Of a stretch of DNA of 64,000 nucleotides, positions 21,912 to 32,311 are shown in pieces. The notes below the pieces were generated by a model. It did no database searches, had not been told where the DNA came from, and worked only from the letters and a program-made list of their open reading frames with translations. Both the position numbers and the translations under genes were made by a program. How positions within the stretch are numbered: the stretch's first letter is position 1; the number at the start of each line of letters is the position of its first letter. The stretch comes from Linepithema humile (taxonomy: Eukaryota; Arthropoda; Insecta; Hymenoptera; Formicidae), in the NCBI RefSeq assembly GCF_040581485.1, contig NC_090130.1, forward strand, positions 10,799,426-10,863,425, written 5' to 3'.

Positions 21912-23459
21912 CCCGGTAAAAAATTTCTCATATATAATCATGTAGCATTTAATAGAGTTATACAATATTTTACATAATTGTGTAAAAATATGTATAATTA
22001 TACATGACGAAATATAAAACGTTATATATATATATATATATATAAATGGAACGACTGCAGTATAGAATTACATGTAAGTACTTTTTATACATACTTATAT
22101 ATAATGTCCACAATATTTTATATATAATTATATATGAATCTCTGTTAGTCTAATATATGATTATGTATAAGTCTTGCATCATGTATAAACATATATAAGT
22201 AAGAAGCAAATTTCAGATATAGTCATACGCAATTGTATATGATTTTGTATAAACGAGAAATTCTGGCTAATTGTGTCACTTTTTCCTTAATTTCACTTAA
22301 TGCCTTGATTTAAAAATATTTTACTTTTCTAAAAGTTTCTATACCTTTTTCTCATTGCGCGCGTGCATGCAAGAGAGGAATATAAACAAAATAAAATAAA
22401 AAAACACTATTTTACATTTATAAGAAATATATGTTATTTATATTGTATTTCTAAATAATATGAGAAAAATAAATAACATGAGATATAAATACATTTTATG
22501 AATGATACAAATAGTTCGAAAATTAGTGCTTGGGGTATTTAAAGAAGAGATTTTTAAGAAAGGACCTCATCAAGTCACTCTTACTGCCCATACAGCACAG
22601 AACATTGCAATTACATTGCAGCAATGTTACAATCTTGCAAGTTGCAATGTAATATTGTTGAGACATTATTGCAACCTGTAATTGTAATATTTCATGAGAA
22701 TGTGACAGCAACATTCCAGTAACATTGCAATAGCAATATTCGGTAATTGCTAGTTCGTTCGTTTACCGCTATGCGACGCGCGTTGCAAAATCTATCTCGT
22801 ATTTAAGTTTTAGTCATGATGATTATATGAAACTTGCAAAGAGTGGCTAGTAAGATTAAAGACATAGTAATTATTTTTATCAGTTTAATTTTTCTGATAC
22901 GACCTCAACACAGGGAATTCAGATATTGAACTGATTGTTCAAAAATTGGACAGATAAATGTCCGAATAAATAAAAATATATGCAACATTATTCTAAGATT
23001 GCAATAACAATGCATTATTGCAAATTCATTACATTGCAATATTACTGTAATCTTTCGTTACAATCTTCCTAAAAGCGGACATTTTAACGTTGCTGCAATC
23101 CCACAGCAATGATGCAACAACATTTTGCAGTGAATTTGCAATATTGCAACATTGCGATGAAAGATTGATGCAATGTGTATGCAATCTTTGTGTACTGTAT
23201 GAGTATATATATATATATATGATGTGATGTATGTATGATTATGTACTTTATGTTTGCGCAATAAAAACACAACAAAATAAAACAAGAAAATGTATATTTA
23301 CTCATACACACCTTTATATAATCATATATAAATATATATATTCATATTCATTTATATATAGGTGTATCTATTTATGTATGGACAAATTCGGTATATAATT
23401 TTGTATAATTAGATATGTACTATTTTTGTCTAATTATGTATGAGAAATTTTTTACCGGG
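21912..23459. mobile_element. TA-flanked element with CCCGGTAAAAAATTTCTC ends
   Basis: Perfect inverted ends CCCGGTAAAAAATTTCTCAT are flanked by TA (21910-21911, 23460-23461). The interior is AT-rich with many TATATA/TATAAT words and one nested element (22589-23202). It is 1548 bp long and non-coding, in DUF4806 intron 5. Confidence 0.75.
22589..23202. mobile_element. TTGCAAT-repeat element nested in the previous one
   Basis: The ends CATACAGCACAGAACATTGC and, inverted, CATACAGTACACAAAGATTGC. Both subterminal regions are packed with ATTGCAAT, TTGCAATGTTGCAA and TTGCAATATTGCAA units in both orientations. The centre (about 22740-22960) lacks them. No coding frame. Confidence 0.65.
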
Positions 23460-24768
23460 TATTTAGAGAATAAAAATAAATGAATATTATATTTTAGGTG
23501 TACATAGTGTTTGTGATGTCAATGATGTCAATAATGATATTCATGAGGTATATGACGCTCATGACATTAATGAGATATATAATGTAAATGATGTCAATGA
23601 TATTCATGACATGAGTGATATTCATGACATTAATGCGGAGGTGGATAATGATGATGACGTCAATGATGTTAATGATGTCAATGATGTTCATGATGTTAAT
23701 GTTGTAAATGATAGTCACATTTGTTGCGGTATGTATTGTGTTACTTTAATTATTTGTATATTATAGTATAAAGATGCTAGTGCATAATTTATATTGCGCA
23801 TTTTTTAATCCTTTAAAATTTTGTTAAAAATAAAATTTTTTTAAATTGTAAATTATACTAATAATTTTATCTTCTATTTCATATAGAAGCATGTCGTACG
23901 ACACTAAAAACTTTCACACAAAAATTTACGACGAATACAATAAGAATAGCGAAAAAATTAGATTTTATCATTAATCTTATTGAAAATAAGGATGTTGCGT
24001 GTGAGAGTACTCTTAAATGTGACACAAAATTATTACCTCCTTTACCTCTGATGACAATAGAAGATTATTCCAAATTTGAAGAAAAGCTTCAACAAGACAG
24101 GGAAATCAGAAAGCAGTTTGTAAGTATTTTTTTATTCAATGTTGCTTTAAAACTGAACTATCACGGCGCATTTCAATGTATAGATATCAGTGTCCTATCT
24201 GGATAAATTAATCACTATTTTACATCTGGTTTTTATGTTGCAGAAAAAGAAAATTTCAACAATTGGAGGAACGACGTATGCTAATAAGACAAGAAATATT
24301 ATGAAATTTATTCTAGATGATAATGTTTCGAAAAAATTATCGTGGACAGGACAAAAACAATCAATACCAATAAAAGACACAACATTTGCTAGCATTATTA
24401 TAGGTAATTAAAAACAAAAATATTATAAATATAAGTTTAAAAAGTATGTTATAATTAACACAGTAAATTAGTTACGTTTCTTTAAATAAATTTCAATTAT
24501 AAAAAACAAATCTATATATACACATACAATTGTTAGATTAATCTAACAATTGAAATGTAACAATTTAAATCTTTATTTTTCTACAACAATTTTCAATATT
24601 AAAGTATTAAAAAATTTGTAATTTAAACATAATTTTATAATTATTTTAGATTACATTTCTACGATAGAAAATTGCAGTCTTTATCAGGTGCAAAAAGTTA
24701 TTCAAGAATGGTTGCGGCACGCAGGGGATCGCCTCAGTTATTTATTGAAAAAAAATGGTATGGTATAA

Positions 24769-25240
24769 AGTGACATATAAATAGTAATATAAGTAGTATT
24801 ACAAATATATATTTTTATAAGTACTAAATGTATTTTTATAAGAGAGTATTACAAATATACATATGTATATTTGGATTTTATATTTTAACATATATATCTT
24901 AATATAGTTTATATAAGAAGTATTATGTAAAAGTTATGTTTGAAAGTATTATGTAAAAAAATATTAATAATAAAATACTAAAATATAACAAGTTTAAAAA
25001 TATTTTATTTTAAAATAATTACTCAAGTAGCAAATAATAAAAACATCAGATGACGATCATTTGCTACTTGAGTAATTATTTTAGAATAGAATATTTTTAA
25101 ACTTGTTATATATATAATATTTTAATATTTTATTATTATTTCTTTATATATATATATATATATATATATACATAATACTTTTAAACATAACTTTTACATA
25201 ATACATAATTGGTTATTATATTATATAATATAATAACCAA
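24769..25240 (+). other. Right end of the EnSpm-like copy, with a fold-back of its inner terminal repeat
   Basis: Positions 24870-25060 match the inner part of the 12.1-kb element's terminal repeat (AACAAGTTTAAAAATATTTT, then ACATCAGATGACGATCATTT). At about 25045 the sequence turns round and repeats itself inverted to about 25110. The outermost roughly 280 bp of the repeat, with the AGACGTCTTA motifs, are missing. An AT microsatellite (25147-25170) and a short palindrome (25209-25240) follow. Confidence 0.55.
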
Positions 25241-25920
25241 CCCAGACAGCATGATGACCTCATATAATACTCCTAAAGAGTTCCAAAAATTTTTCTGAAT
25301 TGATAAATTTAGATCAGAAGGTGGTTAGAACGTGCTCATAATGTACTCAAATGCGTCGACTTCAGAGCTGATTTTGATTTCATCATAAAGAGCTTTCTAT
25401 GCATATAACCTAGTAAACAAGAAATTATTGAAAGTTCAGAAATAGAATTGAAAATTACTGAGAAGAATTTATTTACGATGATGCTGAATTTTATTTAATT
25501 CTTCTCAATAATTTTCAATCCTATTTCTGAACTTTCAATAATTTCTTGTTTACTGGAAACAAATATACCTCAAAAAATTACATGTGAAAAATTGCGTCAA
25601 AGATCGTTGTACCAGGAACAATTTCACACACTGCGTGTTTTGTATGCACTGCAAACTGCGAGACTTAGAAAGTACTGTGTGGGTAAATATAAATAACAAA
25701 GAGAATAATCGACGAACATATACGGATGACCAACAAGAATCCAGCCGAGTCAGGTTGGGTGATGCGTGTTTTTTGTTTTCACGCATCATATTATATAATG
25801 TCAAAATGAGCTGATTATGAAAGCACTTTTAGACAATTTTTTGTAATTATTTTAGCAGATCATAAAAAATTCAAAAAAGAGAATACTTTTTGAACTCTTT
25901 CTGGAGATCCTGCTGTCTGG
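25241..25920. mobile_element. Miniature element with CCCAGACAGCA ends
   Basis: The ends CCCAGACAGCATGATGACCT and, inverted, CCCAGACAGCAGGATCTCCA both continue into an AAGAGTT motif. The interior has a strong hairpin at 25428-25560 (arms AACAAGAAATTATTGAAAGT and complement). The overlapping ORFs at 25550-25814 are not convincing genes. Confidence 0.65.
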
Positions 25921-26052
25921 GTTCCCTTGTGTTCATCTTTCAATAAATTAAAATTGTTAAAATCAAGACTGTCATTGTTGCTGGTTGTACTACTACTAGA
26001 AAGCCATCATTCTTATTGTCAAGTTCTGGATAAATCTATATAAACATTTTTA

Positions 26053-26159
26053 CCCAGATAGCACAACATATCCAAAAGACGTCCAGAGGATGTTTTTGGG
26101 ACTACAAGACGTCTTCTGGATATCCTTTGGATGTATTTTGGATATGTGTGCTGTTTGGG
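26053..26159. mobile_element. 107-bp hairpin element, CCCAGATAGCACA ends
   Basis: The ends CCCAGATAGCACAACATATC and, inverted, CCCAAACAGCACACATATCC are flanked by TA. The termini resemble those of the 25241-25920 element, so it may be a short relative. Confidence 0.6.
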
Positions 26160-26594
26160 TAATATTTACATGAAAAATAAATTGCCTGGTTTTTGCTATG
26201 ATCATTATATTGTATATATTTAATAAATTAAACGCGATTTGAAAAAGGTGAAAAATTTAATATACATAATAATATTAAAAATAATATTAATAAAACTTAT
26301 TGCTATTTTTTTATTGAACTTAGTTGGCTTGTTAAATGATGTCAAATGATGTTCATCTTTATTATGGTCATTTAAAATTCTAATAGCAATAGATGTTTCT
26401 GTGACAAATATTACACTCTATTTCAAAATCATTACTTTTAGTACATATTCCCTTAACTAACTCTGAAATGTATGTTTTTTCAATTATTTTAAAAAATGCA
26501 AGCGTAAGTGATTTTTTAAACTTTTAGGTAAGAATAAAACGTTCTCATCATAAATAATACATTTCATTGGGTTGAAGTATTTAAAATAATCTCT
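26160..26594. other. AT-rich spacer, nothing recognised
   Basis: No gene, inverted repeat or recognisable element was seen here. Confidence 0.4.
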
Positions 26595-26736
26595 TATGCC
26601 CGATTCCAACAACGTAGATTAACTTTAATCTCGGTTTAACTTACTCTTCACCTTTTTCTAATTCTTAGAAATAGAAAAAGATAAAGAGTAAGTTGAACCA
26701 AGATTAAAGTTAATCTACATTGGTGGAAATGGGCAT
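26595..26736. mobile_element. Miniature palindromic element, copy 2
   Basis: The same arms as 20433-20553: ATGCCCGATTCCAACAACGT at the left and its near-complement ending GGAAATGGGCAT at the right, with the shared inner words TAGATTAACTTTAATC and AAAAAGRTRAAGAGTAAGTT. Confidence 0.75.
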
Positions 26737-26749
26737 TAGTGACGTAGAC

Positions 26750-27037
26750 CAGTGCTAGACACGATCTACACATTTTGGTCGATTTTTGTAAGCTAACGCC
26801 TACTGACTTTCCACTATTGGCCGGAGCACAGACTTTTGCATAAAGCATAACGCATAAGCATAAGGAAATTGATTGGTCTATATATAAGCATAAGCAAATG
26901 CATAAGGAAATGGACCAATCAATTTCCTTATGCTTATGCGTTATGCTTTATGCAAAAGTCTGTGCTCCGGCCATAAATCTTGAGACAACGCACGCTGACG
27001 CACGCGGCGCTCTGCCTCAAGTACGACGTATCTGTAA
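26750..27037. mobile_element. Partial hAT-type element (family B relative) interrupted by a palindrome
   Basis: The left end CAGTGCTAGACACGATCTAC continues GTAAGCTAACGCCTACTGAC as in the element at 4028. After a 156-bp insertion (26818-26973) the arm resumes with CTTGAGACAACGCACG and CTCTGCCTCAAGTACGACG. The right arm is absent; another palindrome begins where it stops. Confidence 0.65.
26818..26973. mobile_element. 156-bp palindrome inserted in the hAT relic
   Basis: The arms TGGCCGGAGCACAGACTTTT and GCATAACGCATAAGCATAAG pair over about 65 bp each. It splits the sequence CCACTA-AATCTTGAG of the host element. GCATAAGGAAATKGACCAAT words recur at 27060-27100. Confidence 0.7.
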
Positions 27038-27139
27038 GGGCCTGTATTGGTCCAGAAGCACATGCATAAGGAAATGGACCAATCAATTTTCTTATGCATA
27101 TGTTTATGCGATTATGCAAATTTGTCTGGATAGGCCTTT
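27038..27139. repeat. Imperfect palindrome, GGGCCT ends
   Basis: GGGCCTGTATTGGTCCAGAA at the left faces a right end whose complement begins AAAGGCCTATCCAGACAAAT. The interior pairs GCATAAGGAAATGGACCAAT with its inverse. It is similar in wording to the palindrome at 26818 and in terminus to Harbinger-type elements. Confidence 0.5.
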
Positions 27140-27173
27140 ACGTGTGAAAGACAAAGCAACTCCATTCCATTGG

Positions 27174-27309
27174 ACATCGATCATGTAATTTTTCCCTAGG
27201 AGCCAAAAGTGAAAATTTCACGTGAATTCGACGAATAGAATTGTCGAATTCACATGAAAGTTTTCATTCTTCACGTTTCCGTTTCTAGGGAAAAATTATA
27301 TAATCGATG
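27174..27309. repeat. 136-bp palindrome upstream of the zinc-finger gene
   Basis: CATCGATCATGTAATTTTTC at the left is mirrored by its near-complement ending ATCGATG. The inner arms CACGTGAATTCGAC and GTCGAATTCACATG flank a short loop. It is the last repeat before the gene-dense half. Confidence 0.65.
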
Positions 27310-27525
27310 CCCTGACGTCGTGACTCTTATTATAGGGACTTTGGGTCAATCAGGTATGATTAATCGCGTAAAGATATTTTTATGATTCTTATTTACATTT
27401 TGTTAGCGAGACAAATATTTCGCTCGAGAGTAGAACGTAAATGGTATTTCTAAATGGATAGATATCCATAAAGAGAAGGAAAGTTAATCGCACGATTTTC
27501 AAATACTCATTCGTTCTGTGAAGAG

Positions 27526-30500
27526 ATGTCGGAGAATATGGAACGGGAAAAGAACCAGAGGTTAAGATTGACGGAAGAGATTGAAGAAGAAAAAATGAAA
27601 CACGAGCTTACGGGTAATTGGATACGTTTCAATGTAAAATTAAACGTTGTATACGGAAAGAAACCAACTAGCAATTTTTGTTTTGCTTTTTTTGCAAATG
27701 CAGTACTATCGATATAATTGTTATGTATACAAAGCAGCAACTCGAACAAATATTTACATCAGAATTGATAGCAGAATCATTTTTCAACTTACGAGAAGAT
27801 CAAAAATTAAGAAATATTTAAAAGAAAAATAATTTTATACTAATTTACAAATTTTGTTTTAATAACTTTTCCACATAATTCCTTTCTCTTTAAATGTGTT
27901 TTATCGCTTGAAGAACTTTTCCCATTCTGGAAAAAAGATTTTGATTTTGTGCACAACCATTCTTGTATCACTTCAATAATCTTCTCATCTAAAACAAAAC
28001 TTTGATCTTTTGACACTTATTTTAATGGCCTGTAGAGAGAAAAATCACTTATTGTTAGATGTACTGTTTGATTCAACAATGCATTTAATGGATTTAAATT
28101 TTCTACAGTAAAACTATTATTTTGGTATATTAAAAACAACATTAAAAGCTACAGAGTTTTTTTTTCATAAGGAAGTCATTGAGATGATGAAAGATTAACT
28201 ATGCATAAAATTAAAATCTTGAGACAGAATATATAATTATAGAAGCTTGTATGACTCAAGTATGTTGAAGCTGGAGAGAATTATGTAAAAAATTGATCAA
28301 AACAATTTTTGTAAGTTGCAATAAAGTTTTTTATTTTCTAAGTCCCTTTTTATATTTTTATTTCAAAATTTTATTACTGTAAAATAAAATTCTATAGTCA
28401 TAATGCTTAATAATTAATGATTATCTTTTAGATGTTGGGATATATGAGGCAGGGATGTCTTATCTGGAAATGAAATCACTTCTCGAAGTTATCAATGAGT
28501 CTAAACATCCATCAAGTGCTTCCAATAACAAAAATATACAGAAGGTATATCATAAGCAATAATAATAATTCTCACCAAAATTACATTTATTCAACTTTAA
28601 GAGATACTAACCCTTGAATTGAAAATTTTTCAGGAGTCACATTCCGATAAAGAATGCCTGTCGGAAATCTCATCTGATACAAATGGATCGCAGCAAGCGG
28701 CTTCGCAAGAAGCCAATACGGAAATGCCCAGACCATCGTACTCGTATAGGCTGAATCATACATCTCCGATGCACGAACATAAAACTCGCTATTCCAACAG
28801 TCCAGAATCACCATCCTCTTTTGAAATACGGAATAAGCGCAAGAACTCAGATGACAGCGATGAGATATTCGAGACACAATTATCCGAAAACGTCAATTCC
28901 ACGCACAGTACAAATCGATTCTCTCACTTAGCAAGATCGGGAAGCGCCTTACGCGAATGCCAGAACGCAACGGAGAAAAGAACAGCGCAGGATACGCAGC
29001 TTGAGTCGTTGGAGAGGAAATTGGAGAGATGGCGACTGAACCCGCTCAACGTCAGTATCAACGAAAAAGATGTGCCTTTGCGACAACCGAACCGGCCTCA
29101 GGCTCAGGAACGCGTGCCATTCAGGTACTGTAGAGAGGCGCGTACAGCCGAGCAGCGTGACCAAGTGATGCAGGCTGTGAGCCAGCATTTGAAGGAAATG
29201 GCGGAATTGTGGTACACTTGGCAGCCTGCTACCTATTCGATATTTCAATGGGGGTCACCCATCCAGGTGGGTACCACCCTACAATCTCTCCCGTATCGTT
29301 CATATCGCTAACAAATCGCAAGTTTTTTTTTTCTTTTTTTTTTCTTTTTTTTCTTTTTTTTTTTTTAGAGATATCTGCACATTTTTCTAATACAATCATC
29401 ATTGTGTCACAATTGATAGAAATTTTGATAGTATCTTTATTTTATTATTTCGCAATCTGGCCAGCAATTCTTTCATTCATAATAACTTTTACTTGCTGAT
29501 ATACTTTCTTATATTGTTTTTTTTCGATATATTTAAATAGATCGATAAGCGTGCTAATTCGAAATCCTTTGAACTATTGATAAAGTCAAATCATAGGAGG
29601 TTCAATATATTCAAAAAATGCATTCATATTATAGAAATTATTTTGATGACAACTATATTCTCAGTTTTGTTTTTTGTCAAATCTTTGATGTGATTTGGTA
29701 GCTTTTTGAAAAGTTGTATAACAATATATTGCAATGTGCTATATTTAATAAGACGCATTTATTATTCGCTGTATTAACATTGTGCATGTATAACTTTCAT
29801 ATATTACTTGACGTTACTTCCATTGTTTTAACTTATCAGTCAGTGTGTACACATAAAGTTATTTGTGACTCATTGGCGTGTCGTTGCCAAACAAATAAAG
29901 GAAGAGATATTTGATACTTTTTAGTAATACAATTAATAAAATTTACATTTATAAAGAAACATGTATGCGTAAGCGTTTACAACAACACAGTTATTTACTG
30001 CTGTAAACTGCGAAACATTTTTGAATAAATTATATTTATGTAAAAAAGAATGATAGTTGTTTACTTTATTCGATCTATTCTGATTCTGATCCTTGTTTCT
30101 GTAGGTCGGCACTGCTAACGGTAGCTTGGACAGAAAGCCATTAACAGATCCGAAGGCTGAACAGATCAAAGCAGAATGTACATACAGAAATAATTATGAA
30201 CGGGCTTGTAAACGCAAAGCAAGCACTCTCATCGCTCAATTGAATAAAAAGAGTTCCACCGAGGATGAAAGTGACGATGAATCTAACTTTTTTCGTACTA
30301 AGAAAAAAAAAATCCAATGTAGTGGCAATAAAGTGAGTAACGCGGAGCGTGCTGCGAATCAGCACGCACATACTACCAGCCATGAACAAGCAATGAGTGT
30401 GATCTCGCATCAAGGACCCTCTAACGGCGACAATAACGATCCTAAAAATACGCATCGTAAAAGAAAGACTGCTGAAGAGAAAGAAAGATTGTCGCCTGAG

Positions 30501-31667
30501 TTAGACACGTATCCTCGAAGGATAGTACCTCCCATTCCTAAAGCGCGTTTAAGTTTATCCAGACATAGAAAAGAAAACGCTGTATCAAAATTGTCTCAGC
30601 AACAAACCCAAATTACCGATAAAATTGCCGAACAGACCAAAAGTCAACAGAAGAAGGCAATCGGGTGTGAAGAAATCCGTAAGAAACTGGAAGAAGACTG
30701 GCATAGCAGCGAGGAAGATTCCGCGGCGGCGAAGGACGTGGAGAATCGGCCTTTGCCGATACCGGCCAATGTACAATCGAAATTACAAGCACGATTGAAC
30801 AAGACAGAAACGAGCGTGTCGCTTAATGCGAGGATAGCGGAAAAGAACGATCGCGCACAAGGCAAGGAAATGGGTTTGAAGTTCTATGAGCAACAAAAGA
30901 AGAAAGAGAAATTGAGTAGAACAGAGAATAGAAATGGAAAGTGGGAGGATGAATCGTCCGATGATGATGAGAGAAAATTGTCAAAGAGAATTCACGTGAG
31001 TTGGAAAACGCAACTTTCTCTCCTTTTCTCGCAATATTTCACACCGTGTTACTTTTTCTTACAACTTTTTTTTATATATTTATAGGCGCCTGACGTACGC
31101 AACGGCAATCATTCTGATAACGTATCTACTTCGTCGAGTAATATAAACTGTCCTATATGCAATAAATTATTTCCACACAACGAAATAGAAAATCACGCTG
31201 CTAATTGTGAACAATTCAACACGGATAACGAATCGAACGATAATAACCAGTTGAATCTGTTGGAGTGTGAAATATGCAATAATTACAAGACTCATAAGAT
31301 GGCGGAATTCGAGGAGCATATTGGTCAATGTATAGATAAGAAGAAAAATAAAATGTACTCACGTGGTAAATTCAATATGTATTACATAATCTATTATTTG
31401 CTGATACGTTGAACAATATTATATTTGAATTATATGATAAACATCTGGATTGCCAATTTTTAATGTAAAGCCAGAATTTTCAACAACTTTTTAAAAACTG
31501 TATCCTTTTCTTTTTCAGAGTCTGACGTCGGCGCCGTATCTACTTCATCCTTTTGCGCTTTCAAGCCGATTAGTGAGAATCAGAAAGATTCCGAAATAGA
31601 TTATTTAGGTCAGTTTTCTTCTAACAGTAAGACAAAAGTATCTAGTGGTAAAAAAAGGAAACGTTGA
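27526..31667 (+). CDS. Charged nuclear-type protein with paired RAP80-like zinc fingers
   Basis: Six exons keep one open frame: 27526-27613, 28432-28544, 28634-29266, 30105-30995, 31086-31365 and 31519-31667 (2154 bp, 717 residues). The first ATG follows about 200 bp of non-repetitive leader. The N-terminus is a short charged helix (TEEIEEEKMKHEL). Most of the protein is Ser/Glu/Lys-rich and probably disordered, with basic patches (KRKASTLIAQ, HRKRKTAEEKE). Near residues 635-655 lies CPICNKLFPHNEIENHAANC, a C-x2-C-x11-H-x3-C finger of UBZ type that binds ubiquitin in Rad18-like proteins. About 25 residues later CEICNNYKTHKMAEFEEHIG begins a second, looser finger. The C-terminus is basic (SGKKRKR). 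The spacing and order of the two fingers recall RAP80/UIMC1, but no ubiquitin-interacting motifs are obvious. The product is otherwise unrecognised. Splicing is well supported; function is inference. Confidence 0.75.
29317..29366 (+). repeat. Poly-T tract in intron 3
   Basis: Long T runs broken by single C bases, soon after the exon 3 donor. Confidence 0.85.
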
Positions 31668-32311
31668 TTACGTTTCACATTCTTAAATGATTTATTTATC
31701 ATTGTTCCTTTGTTTTGTCTGAGATAAAGACAGCTCTTCAAAATATTACGAGATTTACGCAAATAATATAATATTCGATAACAGTGATCGGTTAATACAT
31801 GTTTATTTTATATTTGTTTAGTATCTTATTCGATACTATATATGTACAACTATGTATAAATATATATACATATATCGCATACTCGCAAGAAAAGTGACAA
31901 AAGTCAAAAACAAATAAAATTGTTCGGGAGAGAGAAACTTTTCCTGATTGAAGGCCGATGTATTTATAGAACACACAATCCGCACATAAAAAAAAAATTC
32001 GAAAAATTTTGACTTGGGTCACTTTTCTTGTGCGATATACATGTGGTGTTTCATAACTCGCGACTTTTTGCGACAAATTTTTTTGAAGAAATTGAAGTCG
32101 ATTTTGTCTTATAACGACGATATTGAGATAAATTGTTTCACATTTTTATAGTTAAATCTTTCAATAACATTTTATTAAAATAAAGTCAACTTGAAATTAA
32201 CTAAAGAATATAATTATTCATTTGTTATAATTTAATTTGCGAAATATATTCTTTTTTTTATAACTATGAAACCATAAGTGCCTCGACAATTTTGTCAAAA
32301 AAGGAATTCAC
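31668..32311. other. 3' flank of the zinc-finger gene
   Basis: AT-rich non-coding DNA. An AATAAA lies near 31912 and may be the polyadenylation signal. The minus-strand ORF at 31792-32076 has no gene-like features. Confidence 0.4.

Larger units (their letters stand above)
20210..24768 (+). pseudogene. DUF4806 gene of the EnSpm-like transposon, nine exons, first exon disrupted
   Basis: Exons with matching phases: 20210-about 20430, 20612-20773, 20863-20964, 21210-21299, 21470-21526, 23498-23728, 23887-24119, 24244-24403 and 24650-24768. Exon 1 gives an N-terminal module (IPQQWVNFNTQTFLWPPKT) typical of such transposon proteins. The middle is low complexity, including an Asp-rich (V/I)(N/H)D repeat in exon 6. 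Exons 7-9 form the DUF4806 domain: LLPPLPLMTIEDYSKFEEKL, ISTIGGTTYANKTRNIMKFI, KKLSWTGQKQ and VIQEWLRHAGDRLSYLL. A palindromic miniature element has destroyed the end of exon 1 and its donor, so a full product is unlikely; exons 2-9 remain open (start possible at 20635). Its function in transposition is unknown. Introns hold further insertions. Confidence 0.7.

Noticed and set aside
23498..23728. The ATGAT-rich block at 23.5-23.7 kb as a plain microsatellite
   Set aside because: It is bounded by a proper acceptor and donor and stays in frame with the DUF4806 exons, so it is treated as a coding repeat.
26898..27188. 96-codon ORF spanning the palindromes at 26.9-27.1 kb
   Set aside because: It encodes inverted-repeat arms of miniature elements; repeated ISLCLCVM-like text reflects DNA repetition, not a protein.
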